This document shows, in pieces, positions 35,588 through 48,894 of a DNA stretch of 64,000 nt (position 1 is its first letter; every line of letters begins with the position of its first letter). Source of the stretch: Uranotaenia lowii (Eukaryota; Arthropoda; Insecta; Diptera; Culicidae); assembly GCF_029784155.1 (NCBI RefSeq), contig NC_073692.1, forward strand, positions 18,912,126 to 18,976,125, read 5' to 3'. The notes beneath the pieces are model-generated. The model searched no databases. It saw nothing but the letters and a program-made list of their open reading frames with translations, and was not told the origin of the DNA. The translations under genes and the position numbers were made by a program.

Positions 35588-37475
35588 AAAATGACAAAAA
35601 TAACAAAAATTACAACAATGACAAAAATGACAAAAATGACAAAAATGACAAAAATGACAAAAATGACAAAAAAAATGACAAAAATGACAAAAAAAATGAC
35701 AAAAATGACAAAATGACAAAAATGACAAAAATGACAAAATGACAAAAATGACAAAAATGACAAAATGACAAAAATGACAAAAATGACAAAAATGACAAAA
35801 ATGACAAAATGACAAAATGACAAAAATGACAAAAATGACAAAAATGACAAAAATGACAAAAATGACAAAAATGACAAAAATGAAATGACAAAAATAACAA
35901 AAATGACAAAAATGACAAAAATGACAAAAATGACAAAAATGACAAAAATGACAAAAATGACAAAAATGACAAAAATGACAAAACTGACAAAAATGACAAA
36001 AATGACAAAAATGACAAAAATGACAAAAAAATGACAAAAATTACAAAAAATACAAAATGACAAAATGACAAAAATGACAAAAATGACAAAATGACAAAAA
36101 TGACAAAAATGACAAAAATGACAAAAATGACAAAAATGACAAAAATGACAAAAATGACAAAAATGACAAAAATGACAAAAATGACAAAAATGACAAAAAT
36201 GACAAAAATGACAAAAATGACAAAAATGACAAAAATGACAAAAATGACAAAAATGACAAAAATGACAAAATGACAAAAATGACAAAATGACAAAAATGAC
36301 AAAAATGACAAATGACAAAAATGACAAAAATGACAAAAGTGACAAAAATTACAAAAATTACAAAGAAGACAACAATGATAAAAATGACAAAAATGACAAA
36401 AATGACAAAAAATGACAAAAATGACAAAATGACAAAAATGACAAAAATGACAAAATGACAAAAATGACAAAAATGACAAAAATGACAAAAATGACAAAAA
36501 TGACAAAAATGACAAAATGACAAAAATGACAAAAATGACAAAAATGACAAAAATGACAAAAATGACAAAAATGACAAAAATGACAAAAATGACAAAAATG
36601 ACAAAATGACAAAAATGACAAAAATGACAAAAATGACAAAAATGACAAAAATGACAAAAATGACAAAAAATGAAAAAAAAATTACAAAAATGACAAAAAT
36701 GACAAAAATGACAAAAATGACAAAAATGACAAAAATGACAAAAATGACAAAATGACAAAATGACAAAAATGACAAAAATGACAAAAATGACAAAAATGAC
36801 AAAAATGATAAAAATTACAAAAATTACAAAAATTACAAAAATTACAAAATGACAAAAATGACAAAAATGACAAAAATGACAAAAATGACAAAAATGACAA
36901 AAATGACAAAAATGACAAAAATGACAAAAATGACAAAAATGACAAAAATGACAAAAATGACAAAAATGACAAAAATGACAAAAATGACAAAAATGACAAA
37001 AATGACAAAAATGACAAAAATGACAAAAATGACAAAAATGACAAAAATGACAAAAATGACAAAAATGACAAAAATGACAAAAATGACAAAAATGACAAAA
37101 ATGACAAAAATGACAAAAATGACAAAAATGACAAAAATGACAAAAATGACAAAAATGACAAAAATGACAAAAATGACAAAAATGACAAAAATGACAAAAA
37201 TGACAAAAATGACAAAAATGACAAAAATGACAAAAATGACAAAAATGACAAAAATGACAAAAATGACAAAAATGACAAAAATGACAAAAATGACAAAAAT
37301 GACAAAAATGACCAAAAATGACAAAACTGAAAAAAATGACAAAAATAACAAAAATGACAAAAATGACAAAAATGACAAAAATGACAAAAATGACAAAAAT
37401 GACAAAAATGACAAAAATGACAAAAATGACAAAAATGACAAAAATGACAAAAATGACCAAAAATGACAAAAATGA
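35588..37475. repeat. Second large TGACAAAAA array
   Basis: About 1.9 kb of the same 9-bp unit, same orientation as 19935-23036. The first 1.2 kb mixes 9-bp units with 8-bp ones (TGACAAAA) and other slips such as TGACAAAAAAAA. From about 36850 to 37310 it is almost perfect. It is more indel-rich than the first array, so the two have diverged or have different ages. Confidence 0.97.
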
Positions 37476-40400
37476 TTCGAAATGAAAAGAAAATGACAAT
37501 GCCTCCACATTTGGACCTTCTATGGGTTTTTTTGTTTCAATTAGCAGCGCTGCCTTAGAATATTCAATCCAAACTGGGTTGGTCCAGAAGAAATGTGCTG
37601 AAAAAAGGGTTAAACATGTTGAAAAACTTCTATAAACGAACCTTCTTCAAGAATTTTCAACTTTCTGTACATTCCCGGAGCGTTTTCCGTCAGGTAACCA
37701 AAAATTGCGCTAAATTTAGTTCACAAAATGTGACATGGTTTTTTGTCATCCTTAAACTGAATTTTGAGTTATTTTTTTTTTAACCGTTTAGCTACACGAA
37801 AAATTTCGCCGCACCCGATTTCTCGTTCGTAAACTTCTGTTAACAACCTGCGAACTGTAAACACAAAAGGGAGCTACGTCAACGTGGATCGACCCGACAA
37901 ATCTAAACTTCAAATCGAAATGAACCGAACTCAGAATGAAAACTTCATTCAGCGGATGCTTGCATCCAATGGATCAGTAATAGCAGTGTTCTTAGTGCTG
38001 TTTATCCCGCCGAACCGACAAATCACCTTCGTGCGTGAGGTTCCAGGACGAATCTGGGCCGGTCGGCAGAAAACCTTTTCATCGCAGGATTAAGCTTGTT
38101 TTGGCCGGATTAACCTGTTCCGCTTTGATCATTCAGTTAATTCGGCAGCACTTCTCTTCTCTGAATCTGGGCCGACCATCGTTTCGGGCGCACTTCAATG
38201 ATGATGCCTGTCTTGCCGTAAGTAGATAAAACAAATATCTTTGTTTTTCTATCTCACCTACCTCACCTAAATATTCGAGATGAGGAAGGTAACCGGATTA
38301 TCATCCCACGCAGGTTCTTTCTGATGGCAGAAGGTCAGCTGCGCGGGACTTTATGCACAGTTTATCGGTAATTTGGCTTACATCTTGTGGTTTTTTCGGT
38401 GAAATTAGAATCATTTGCCAAGTACCCTCCTACCCTGGAGATGTGCTACCGTTTCGGAGCTCTGAATTGCTGGGTGGGATCATCCGGTAAGTAGATCAGA
38501 TGATGAGCCGATTTTCAGATTCGTTCGGGATTTGAGATCCTTAGAAATCCCGTCTTAAATGAGGTTAATGAAAGGTAATGGAAAAATTGCTTTATTATTT
38601 TGTGGATGAAGCACCGGACAGTTTACAAATATTGGCCGGTTTGTGATGGTCAATATTTCCCAAATATTGTGGGTATGATTGTTTTGGACAGCTCATGCGA
38701 GGATGTGCGATATCATGTTTCTGTATGTGAAACAGAAGAAAATATTTTCCGGGCTTAAGATCGTAATGGAGCGTAAGCTTGAGATTTAGTTTACTTCGAA
38801 AGAGAGATAAGAAGTAAGACACGCTTCAATGCCTAGGTTCAAAAACTTAAAAGTAGATGCTGTATCAAGTAACCTTTTTCTATGAGGAAACGGAAAACTC
38901 AGAAAAATCAGTACCAAGATTTATCATTTTCCTAAACTTGAATCCTTCTTCAGGAGATTGCTAATAAAATTATTTAGAAATATTTTTGAGACTTAAAATC
39001 ATAAAAAAATGTTACAATTTGGTTTTCATTTTTAACAGCTTGCCTTGTAACCAACTTCCAACATCGTACTTACCCCCCAAATTCGATTTACAACTACTTT
39101 TTATCATAATTTAATACAGCAACTGTATATGTTCATAAAATTGTGACCAGGATCGAGCTCATTTTTGTTTACAGCAGCAGCGCATCAGCCGGTGACTTTT
39201 ATTATATGTACTTCCAAACCAAGTCAGATGGAGATCTGATGAAACAACTCTTCAGCAAACTAGGTACCCGTAATTTTCTTTAACTTTCCTTATACACAAA
39301 CGATTCCACTCCCGCATAACCATCAATTTCACCGTATTTGGTAGAAAAATCTTGAAAATGTATGAAATTTTCATTTCATTTTTTGGAAAATCTTTACAGT
39401 CGAAAAACACGTCTTAACAATTCAGCAAACGCCTACTCTTCCACCAGCTTAATCTGTATCTGAATTCTGTACATATACTAGCTAACCCGGTGTCGTTTTG
39501 CTACATCTTCCGAAATTTAATCATTTTAATAATTGAAATTCAGTTTTATTTCCTAGACAGCGTTTCAAACCAAATTTCAACATAACTTAAAAGCAAATGC
39601 TTTAAAAAGAGGGCAGCAACTGAAGTTTCTAACCTCAGTACAAAGATGTTTTAATCACAGACAAAAAGACAGGACACACAGGAATTTCAATGGCAAGAAC
39701 TAATGCATTACCATCTGTTTTCGATTTTGTCTACCATACAATTTCAATTTGAGAAATAGATGGTCACCTCTGACAATTTGGCTTTTCAAGTCCGATTATA
39801 AACAATCAATTCATCGTTTGTTCGGAGGTACCGGGTTATTCTTTTTTACAATCTTACTCAATTTTTTGTTTGTTTTAGATTTGTATGCGATAGCTATTCT
39901 GCTGGTTACGAAGTACATACAATCAAATTCATCGAATCAATCAAAGGCGGGAATATTTTTTTATTGAAATCTTAAATAAAAAAGCTTTCTTTCACTTTTG
40001 GGTTCTGCTTCAACACCGGATTCAGTTCAGCCTCTTAGTGACCAGTTAAGTTCTTTTGGGTAAACTTACAGCTCGAATTTCATCCTCGCAGGGTAGGAAT
40101 AGGAATTTTAAGCGTGTTCAAGTTTCCAGACTTTGCCAAATCTCCAGGGTTATCTGGAATCCCCTACCCAGGCTTTGAGAGGCATATGAGTTGTCACTTT
40201 AACTTCACAACTTTTAAGGAATAGCTAAAAAGTTTTCAAGCTATACAACGCAATTCATATGGAACTTCCTTTGTCGCTCCCTTCTTCACACTGTAGTGCA
40301 GAAAGGTTATGTTGACATTGTTTTCGCCATGTACTTAACTTGTAGATATGACTCATCACAACTTGGAGTGATGCCAAACAGCACTTGTCATGGTATGAAA

Positions 40401-41454
40401 TCTGGCGACTTTATATACTGCAAATAACTATATTTTATTTGTTTTAGCAAAAAGTGCAAATTAAATTCAATAGATCAAGAAATACATAGAATGGTTTTTA
40501 AAGGAGGAAAAATCTGTTTAAAATTTGTTATTCGGCTGAATCACAGCAATTTTTCTTCTGTGGTGAAGGTCCTTTTAAGACATTTCAAGATTTCAACTTA
40601 CTGACTTTATCTGATCATTGACAATGGATTGAAAACAGATTTTCAAAAATTGAATGGATCCAGGAAAAAAAATTTCATGCTTCGACGGTGGTATAAATAT
40701 TTTTTTCAATTTGCATAACACAAAACCTCAAAATTAACAAAATTTCTATTGCTTCTATTTTTTTATTTCAATCTTCAATTCAAATTTTAATTTCAATTCT
40801 GATACACCGGGGCAAGTGCAAACGGATTTTATCATAGATGAACTTTTATAAATCTAATAAAAATATGTTATTCTTAAAAACAAATAAATTTTCGTTCATT
40901 GCATAACTAAATCAGTTCTGCACAATTTCTTGTTAAAAGTTCAATATTCAAAAATGTGGCCAAAAAGATGTTTCTAAGTTAACAATTGTACACAATACTC
41001 CACTTTTACTGAATTCTTTTTTAAGCAAAAGACCTTAATTTACAAAGACATTAATTTAGAATATCCACTTCAGGTTCAACACACGACATCCCCTTTCTGA
41101 CCTTTCGCACTTAAAGCTGAATCATTTTGGAGAGGAAATTCTTAAAAGGTAGATGTTTCATGGCTGAAAATCGCGTTTGAACTTGTTCCACCATGCAAAA
41201 CGACAGGAGAAATTTATTAAAAAAATTCTCTCTCTTCATCAATCACAAAGAAATTTTCAACAAACAACAAAAAAGCGGATCAAAAGTCTCTTCTGTAGGA
41301 ATTTAGGCAAACTAAAAACAAAAACACACTTTTCATGTTAAGTGCGTAGTAGAATTGTGTGTAAATAAACCGTACAGAGTTTTTAAGTGAATATTAAAGA
41401 AAAATTTGAAATTATTCAGTCACATTGTTCACACAAGATACGAACTGTTTGGTT
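37476..41454. other. Intergenic, about 4 kb; a retroelement-like end near 39478, otherwise nothing recognised
   Basis: TACTAGCTAACCCGGTGTCG at about 39478 is the inverse of the ACCGGGTCAGCTAGT ends near 26090, so a minus-strand copy of that family probably begins there. The 37800-38500 part is GC-richer with short frames and GTAAGTAG words at about 38219 and 38489, but no protein family. The rest is AT-rich. Confidence 0.35.
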
Positions 41455-42500
41455 GAAAATTTTTAAGTCCGAACATGCTTTTTTCAGAAATAATTGAAAA
41501 ATATAGGGGAATTGAGGGTAAAAACAGCCATAAATCCATTTTTCTAAGCGTATGGTGACTCAAATAGCCTCCATTGGATTTCTCGGAAAAAAATACATCA
41601 GATTGGTCTCATTTGGTCCAAAATTTTGAAGTTCGAACATGCTTTTTTCTGAAAAAATTGAAAAATGTAGGGGGATGTAAGGTAAAAACAGCCATAATTC
41701 CATTGTCCGAAGCGTGCCGTGTTTCAAACAGCCTTCATTGGATTTCTTGGAAAAATCCCATAAGATAAGTCTCATTTGGTTCAAAATTTTCACGTCCGAA
41801 CATGCTCTTTCTGACTATTTGACAAATGTAAGGGAATGGAGAGTAAATCAGCCATAGCTCCTATTTGCAATGCGTGCGGTCGCTCAAATAGGCTTCGTTG
41901 AATTCTTTGGAAAAAAGTCACACAAGATTCTTCCCATTTTGTTCAAAGTATTAAAGTCTGTACTTACTTATTCTGAACTATTCAAAAGATGTTGGGAAAT
42001 TGAGAGTAAAACAGCCATAACTCCAGTTTCCAATTCGTGCGGTGGCTTTCGTTGCATTCCTCGGAAAAAATCACATAAGATAAGTCTTATTTGGTTCAAA
42101 ATTTTTAAGTCCGAAAATGCTTTTTACTCAAAATAACTGAAAAATGAAGGGAAATTGGGGATAAAAACTGCCATAACTACATTTTCGAAGCGTGCGGTGG
42201 CTCAAACAGCCTTCATTGGATTTCTGGGAAAAAATCACATAAGATTCGTCCCATTTGGTTCAAAATTTTGAAGGCCGTACATGCTTTTTTCTTAAATAAT
42301 TGAAAAATATAGGGGGATTGGGGGTAGAAACAGCCATGACTCCATTTTTCGAAGCGTGCGGTCGCTTAAACAGCCTCCATTCGATTTCTCAGAAATGCAC
42401 AAGATAGGTCTATTTTTGTTCAAAGTTTTCAAGTCTAAATATGTTTTTTTCTAGATTGTTTACATAATATAGGGGAATTAGGGATTAAAAAGGCACTATA
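41455..42500. repeat. Satellite-like tandem repeat, about 160-bp unit, 6-7 copies
   Basis: Each unit contains, in order, TCCGAACATGCTTTTTT, AATTGAAAAAT.TAGGGG, AAAACAGCCATAA, CGAAGCGTGCGGTGGCTCAA, CCTTCATTGGATTTCT.GG and CATAAGAT. The TCCGAACATGC-type word recurs near 41467, 41632, 41797, 42112, 42274 and 42434, with one weaker copy near 41955, giving a spacing of about 157-165 bases. Copies are diverged by substitutions and small indels. No coding content. Confidence 0.85.
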
Positions 42501-44630
42501 ATTCCGTTCGTAAGCTTGTGCGGCCTCTGAAACTACGTTCAATCGATTATATGGAAATTTTCACTAAAGGAAAGTACATTTTCATAGATTTTTTTTTGTG
42601 TAGGAGGAAAGATATTGGATTTCTTCGCGGTTTATACACTTGTTTCCGCATTGTGCACTGATCTGAGAAATTATTGCATGTTTTGTAATTTTCAAAATAA
42701 CTAAATATTTAGTTTTTAAGTCAAGTGTCATAACGGCAATTGTTCGAGGCAAAAATAAAAAGTTCAAAAATTTCAATGGTTTGCCTTTTGAGGTGCAATA
42801 GTTTTTGATCAATGAGGTGATGAAATTCCACGTATTTTTGCCGTTATTTCTTATTTTTCATTTGCACCCTATGTATTGTTATCTTCCCAATGGAGCATAG
42901 ATGATCCACCTCAAAACCCAAATGTATTAACTGAATCATCAAAGTAAACTAGAATCACGCATCTTTTGTTCTAGAACTTCAGTTGTAATCAATATTTCTT
43001 TTTTTTTTAAACGTGGAAAACCTTGTGGGAAGGAAAGGGTTATAGAACTTCTGATCTGAATATGAAACAAAAACTCGAGATTGTTTCTAGTTGTTGGTTC
43101 ACATCCAGAAAATTAATATAGAAATATTAAAATGCATATGAGTTTCGAAGACCATGAATCGAATTTGGAATGAAATGCGAACCATAAAAACAGATATATA
43201 ATTTTGATTTTGATAAAACGAGACCAGAATCTCGAAAATGAGTTCAATCTTATTTAAAATTCAATATTTAGAAATGTAACTGTGAGAAAATTTTGGAAAA
43301 CTATCAGAATTTTAAACTAGGGATTCATTTTTGAAGTTTTGGCAAGAATTTAAGAATTTAAAGTTCAAACAATGAATTTATGATAAAATCAATGACAGAC
43401 GCGGAATTTCGATTTCCTCAATAATTCTAAACTAACTTGTGCGTAATAACTTCAATCTATTTTAGATTCTGGGCTCGATTTTACATTACATATGTGTCAA
43501 TAAAATTCAATTTTTTTTAATGTTTGTCAATAAACTGAAAAAAAATCTTATGCAAAAAATCTCAAAATTGCATTCACAAAATATAAAAGGTAGAGATAAT
43601 TTCAATTTAATATCCCGTCGGTAAAAGATAACACCCGTCGGCTTTTGAGAGGATCAATTTCTTGTAAAATCCTACAATATAAAACAACGGTTTCATGTTT
43701 TGAATTTCTATGTTATTAATTTCCTAGATACACCTTTTTAACGTTATGCCTCAAAAGGAAGACATTCAATAAAACCACCCGTAATCACTAGAAAATCATA
43801 AGAGCCATCATTATTGCCATGGCCCAGAACTTCGTCAACCGCACACTTTGCCATCTGGATTGAGACCGAAGAAAGCAACTCTAAGATGTTGTTCCTTCCA
43901 GTAGCCGTGGGCCATGCTTGACAGATACCTAACCTACAGCGCTAACGATCAGCAGCAAGCAACTCCCTGGAACTCGGCGGACCCGGGGACACTTCACTTT
44001 TGATTCGGTTGCACATTTTCCACAACGCTGCACTTTTAGTCGCATCGCTCAAGTCCTAGGTGGGTATATTCTTCATGGTCCTTTCTCGCAGGATACTTCA
44101 GACGATGATGATGATGTTGGCTCTTCCATTTAATCCCGAGGAGGGCCACGGCTGGGGTCGCTTTTGTTGAATGTATATAAACAGAGCAGAGCCCCTTGAT
44201 TCTTATGTATCTACCTATGTGTATACGGTGGGTTTATTATCCCTATGTACTGGGAATAGTGTTGGAAGCAGCAGCAGCGGATGAGTCCATCTGATACGCT
44301 ACTTGAAAACTTTGCTGCTGGGCGAATCTGAAGCAGGACGGTAGGTAGGTTCTGGAAGATGTTTGCTCAAACATTTCGTTACTGTTAGTTTTCCGCCCGG
44401 TTCCATAATGAGCTAACAAGCAAGCAACAACTACCACTTGGTCGATTTCGGATGCACAGTGGGCTTTAGCAATTTAGCATTTTAGCAAAGCTTCGGAATT
44501 GAAACTTTAATGTTTGGGAAAAATTATTTAAACAATTATTTGCAAGATACGAATTTGTCATCAAAAACACGGTATAAATATATAAGGTAGGCTACTAACA
44601 CGAGTAAACAACTCGTTTGAATGTAAACAA
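42501..44630. other. Intergenic, nothing recognised
   Basis: AT-rich, with a GC-richer block at 43800-44420 containing short GAT and CAG-type runs. No supported coding region. Confidence 0.4.
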
Positions 44631-44736
44631 GTGACGTCATTACTATCTGCCTATAGCGTGCCAGGCAAAAAGTTTGGCGCGCGTAAGATAATGCTGCATA
44701 CACCGAGGATCACTAGATGGATAGTAATGACGACAC
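44631..44736. repeat. Short inverted-repeat element of about 106 bp
   Basis: GTGACGTCATTACTATC at 44631-44647 is matched with one mismatch by the reverse complement of GATAGTAATGACGACAC at 44720-44736. It may be a tiny MITE or a stem-loop; only one copy is in the window. Confidence 0.45.
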
Positions 44737-45729
44737 TATCGGGAAGATATCACCTTATTATATTGTACACCGTGATCAAAAACTCAATATTCTATTTTTC
44801 TAGACTCGGTAGGCCGTGCCTGAAAGTGACCGACGCGTTTTTGAATAAGAAAATTTTCATTACAGCTCCGCGAAAATTTTCTCTTTTATTTTTGTAATAT
44901 TTTGAATATAACTGTTTAAACCGCGTATCTGCGTTGAAATTGAACCACGGAAACAAGAAGTTTTGAATACACGCCTTCAAGAAATGAACCTTCAAGAATT
45001 GTGCTTTCAATGAATTTGTTCCATGGCACATCTAAACCTCCGCTTTTAGCTTCTGGATTTCGGTTATATTGATTCGATCGGCTAGAACGTGTGGTTGCAT
45101 CTTTTACATGCTTTCATGAAAAATGTGGCATGTCAGGACGCGATGTAATGCTTGCTGGAATTGATTCCAGTTATCCTGCATTGGTGAGTCCATTCTGATT
45201 TATTTTTATGAAATATTCAGTTTTATAGACCTCACGAAGTAAGATAGCTTATTTTTTGCGGTTGCATTCTACAAAACCTGAATTGAATTATCATCGTGTT
45301 CATGTTGCCTAGTCACAATTTAGGGTATTTTTTTAAACTGTTTTTAAGGCATTGCTGCTGTGAAGGCTTTTTAAGAATGGAAAGTGTATGAAAATTTATC
45401 ATCGCACCATTTACCTAAATTGGTTCTGATATTTCGAGTTTTTAGTTTAATAAATTCATCAACTGAGCAATCAAAATGTTTTTCACGATCAAAGAGTTTA
45501 TGAAAAGTCGTTGGAAGGATTATGAAAACTTAAAAAGGTACTAGTAAGCTAGAAATTAACTTGTAGTAGTAATGGAATATGATTGAATAATAATTTTGAG
45601 AATAGGATCAAAAACTAGATTGCACTAGTCAACAGTGTTTCCTGATCATATCATCACACCTACTCTCTAAAACAAAATTAATTGCTAGGATGCAGAGGTG
45701 ACCTCGGTCCTAAAGCACAAATTTACTTC
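44737..45729. other. Intergenic, includes one copy of a 23-bp direct repeat
   Basis: AAAAACTCAATATTCTATTT plus TTC at 44778-44800 is identical to 46137-46159. Nothing else is recognised. Confidence 0.4.
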
Positions 45730-45945
45730 TTTAATCCTTTTCTCTATTTTTCCAATCTATCTATTGACTACTAGGACGTGGCCAGCGCCGTTATTGATGA
45801 TTAAAGAGAGAGCATCAGTTTTGGGCATTGTGAATGTGCTGTCAGTCCCAGACACCGTTCATTTGACCTTTGAACAAAATTGGTGGCCTCGGTCAATCAC
45901 GGAGTAGCAACCATTGGCGATGTGGAACCATTTCTACTGAGCCAC
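45730..45945 (+). repeat. Dispersed repeat, copy 1 of an inverted pair
   Basis: Shared with the minus strand of 46840-47060: CTACTAGGACGTGGCC, CGCCGTTATTGATGATT, AAAATTGGTGGCCTCGGTC and GCAACCATTGGCGATGTGGA. The two copies face each other about 900 bases apart. The family is unknown; no coding potential. Confidence 0.65.
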
Positions 45946-46839
45946 GCCTGCGATCATGGGATACGAAATGCATTTAATTCAATATCAATCATACCAACGT
46001 AGAGTATCAATGAAATTTATTGAAGCAATCAAATGAAATTTTAATTCGAGTTTATTACAAAAAATAAATACAGCATTTCGGGTTCAATGATTAATGGTGG
46101 ATGTGAGTAGTCAATCAAGCTAAGCTAAGCTGAGCTAAAAACTCAATATTCTATTTTTCCATATTTTTTTCTCGAATCTGGGCAATGATTACCCTGACTA
46201 AACAGTTAAGTTTTGATTATCTTAACTCAATTTTTCATGCGTTCCTTCAAAATAATTTTGAATTTTTATAAAGTGAAATCCGTATGTTTTCTACATTTTC
46301 CTGTAGATAATCAATAATAAAATCTCCTTTAAAATCCTTACAGTAATCGGCCAAAGATTGATCGGAAAAAAATAGATAAATTTTTGACAGGAAACGGGCC
46401 AGTTTAGGTTTCGAAACAGACCAATTTTGTTTTGGAAACAGGCAGATTTCGTTCTGGAATCGGACTGATTGTTTTGATTTTATTTTATTTTTTCATGATT
46501 TCAATATGAGCTCTCTATCTATCTGAATTCATATCAATCAAGTTTTTCAGTTCGACTTCAACAAAATGAGTTATCTTTGATTCAAAACACCCATTTTGTA
46601 AGGACCTTTTGGCTTTAAGATCGTTTTTTGAAGACCACCAAAATTAAAACTCACATTTTTAAGAAGCATCTGAGAGCAGACATTTGGACAATTTCAAAAT
46701 GGTTATGAAAATCGGTTAAGTAGTTTTGATTTTATAGCCAAAACTATAATCCGGGTCATAACAATCGTAATCCCACTTCGACATTTACGATTTGAGTGAA
46801 CTGATTTACGATAAATGGGCGATCCTTCCTTCTTTCTTC

Positions 46840-47060
46840 TTGTCATTGTAGATATATCGCCTCCACTTTTGTAGCTATATCGAGTTCCACATCGCCAATG
46901 GTTGCTCCTGCGGATTGATCGAGGCCATCAATTTTGTGCAAGGACCAAAAGAATGCAGCTTGGGATTAGCAATTCATTCTCAATGCACAAAACTCATACT
47001 CTCCCTTCAAACAATGATCAATAACGGTGCCGGCCACGTCCTAGTAGACAATGAGGGATG
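46840..47060 (-). repeat. Dispersed repeat, copy 2 of an inverted pair
   Basis: Reverse complement of the 45730-45945 repeat, extended on one side by AGTGGAGGCGATATATCTAC, which is absent from copy 1. It contains TCCACATCGCCAATGGTTGC and GGCCACGTCCTAGTAG. Confidence 0.65.
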
Positions 47061-48238
47061 AAGGAAGGAATTCTAGTAAGATACTTTTTAGGATCAACCA
47101 TAAAGCTGTTATTCCAGTTTTCTTCAAAAGCTTGTTTTGAAAAACTCTGAAAAAATGATAAATCAGTATCACCAACTATAGAAACCGACTGTACGTCTGC
47201 GAGTCTATATTCAAGTATCTCAGGAAAGGGATATGTAAGTAAGGGAAAGGTTTGAATCAGAAGCCATTTTTGGTAAATGGTGCGTTATACTTACACCTCC
47301 TTAACTCCTAGACATTTCCAGCGGAAACTCCTATTCATATCTCCGAGACGATTCAAATTTGAAAATCAGTTTTTGTAAGAAATAATTCCCCTAGATTTTT
47401 TGTATCTCCCATCAGCCGGCGCACACTTTTTTCAGTCATGTTATCGATCAGTTTTTCCCACTTATACTTCGTCAAACCTGTATTTTGGGTGGCTGCATCC
47501 TCCTTTTTCAATTTCCGCTACTTTTGGCCAAATAATTCTCTTTTGATAGAAACTGAGGGAAATTTGGTGGACTCAGCTGTTTCGAAATTAACAAAATTTG
47601 AATATTTTTCTGTCACTTAAAAACGTTTTTATTGGAATGTCTGCCGGAAAAATCTGTCACAAACGAAGCAAAACTTGAAGTATAATCGGTTAGTTAAGAT
47701 CGTAGGTTGCGAAATATACATACAAGAGTACTTTTTTAAGCATTCAAAAACAGCGAAAGCCAAAGTATTTGTTTTGAAAATTGATGATTTTTTCAACAGG
47801 AGCAGAGTCCTGGCAAATCATTATATTTTTTACAAAACAACCAGCAAATACTGTCAACTGGGGCAACACTTTTCAACTTCAATGGCTCATAAAAAACACA
47901 CGTCCACAGATAATCATACCATTTAAGCATCAAATGTTTAAGGTTAGTGGGATATCAAACTGACGTAGTCAGAAAAAATATTGATTTCTTCAGTTTTTTT
48001 GATTAAAAACATGCGATTATAACTACATTTAGAAAAAGGGGTAACTTGCAAAAAACTTTGATTCTAATGAAAAATCTAATGAAAACGTAAATAAACGTAT
48101 AGTTTTTAGTAAATTGTTGATGCCATAAATGCCATTACGCATAAAAACACCAATTGCAGTAATTTCTGGTTCTATTGAAACTTATTTTTACACTTTTTCT
48201 TAACATAAGTATATTGCATACATTTAGGGGTAAATAAA
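47061..48238. other. Intergenic, nothing recognised
   Basis: AT-rich with several short frames, none of known family. Confidence 0.4.
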
Positions 48239-48814
48239 TACAGGCCCCGTTCGATTTTGGCAACATGCCCGTTTATTTTGTGTTGCCAAAATCGAACGGT
48301 TTTTTTCTCATCTTGTTTTTTAGTTATTTTTTATACAATAACTATGATTATATTATCAAAAACGTTGTTTTCAGTAAATTTTCGACCATTTGTATAATTT
48401 TTTAACTTTTTCATCATGTTTTTGATGCATTTTGCACTTTTCTTATTTTGTTTATAATATTTGTTTTCTTCTGTCATATTTGCTGTTTTTGTCATTGTTC
48501 ATCATTTTTCAGTTGTTTTTTTGTCATATTCAGTCTTTTATTTGAATTTGTTTTTCAACTTTTTGAATTTTTCATATTTTTGTCATTTTTGAGAACTTTA
48601 TAACATTTTTCAAAATCTTTGGTGTTAATTGTTGCATTTTATCACCATTTCAGGGCATAAAAACGTATTTATGATGATTGTCTGAATTAAATTGGTCCTG
48701 TTATAACGAAAACTAAAAGGTAATGTTGTTTCTAAAAACCGTTCGATTTTGGCACATGTGCAAAAATCGGATGTTGCCAAAATCGAATGTTGCCAAAAAC
48801 GAACGGGGTCTGTA
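48239..48814. mobile_element. MITE with CCCCGTTCG inverted ends and TA duplication
   Basis: Between TA at 48239-48240 and TA at 48813-48814, the left end CAGGCCCCGTTCGATTTTGG and the right end (inverse CAGACCCCGTTCGTTTTTGG) match with two differences, then both continue CAACAT. The phrase TTGCCAAAATCGAAC or a variant occurs at least twice near each end, as subterminal repeats do. The AT-rich middle (48310-48710) contains TTTGTCATTTTTG-like words but no transposase. TA duplication points to a Tc1/mariner-type source. Length 572. Confidence 0.8.
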
Positions 48815-48894
48815 TTACAAAAAATTCTACTAGCTGAAATCATAAAAATAAATGTTTGGATGAATCAACTTTCAATGTTGACAAATGCGTGATG

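Noticed and set aside
35531..37510. Long repetitive frames in the second array
   Set aside because: Same artefact of the TGACAAAAA unit; 8-bp units merely switch frames.
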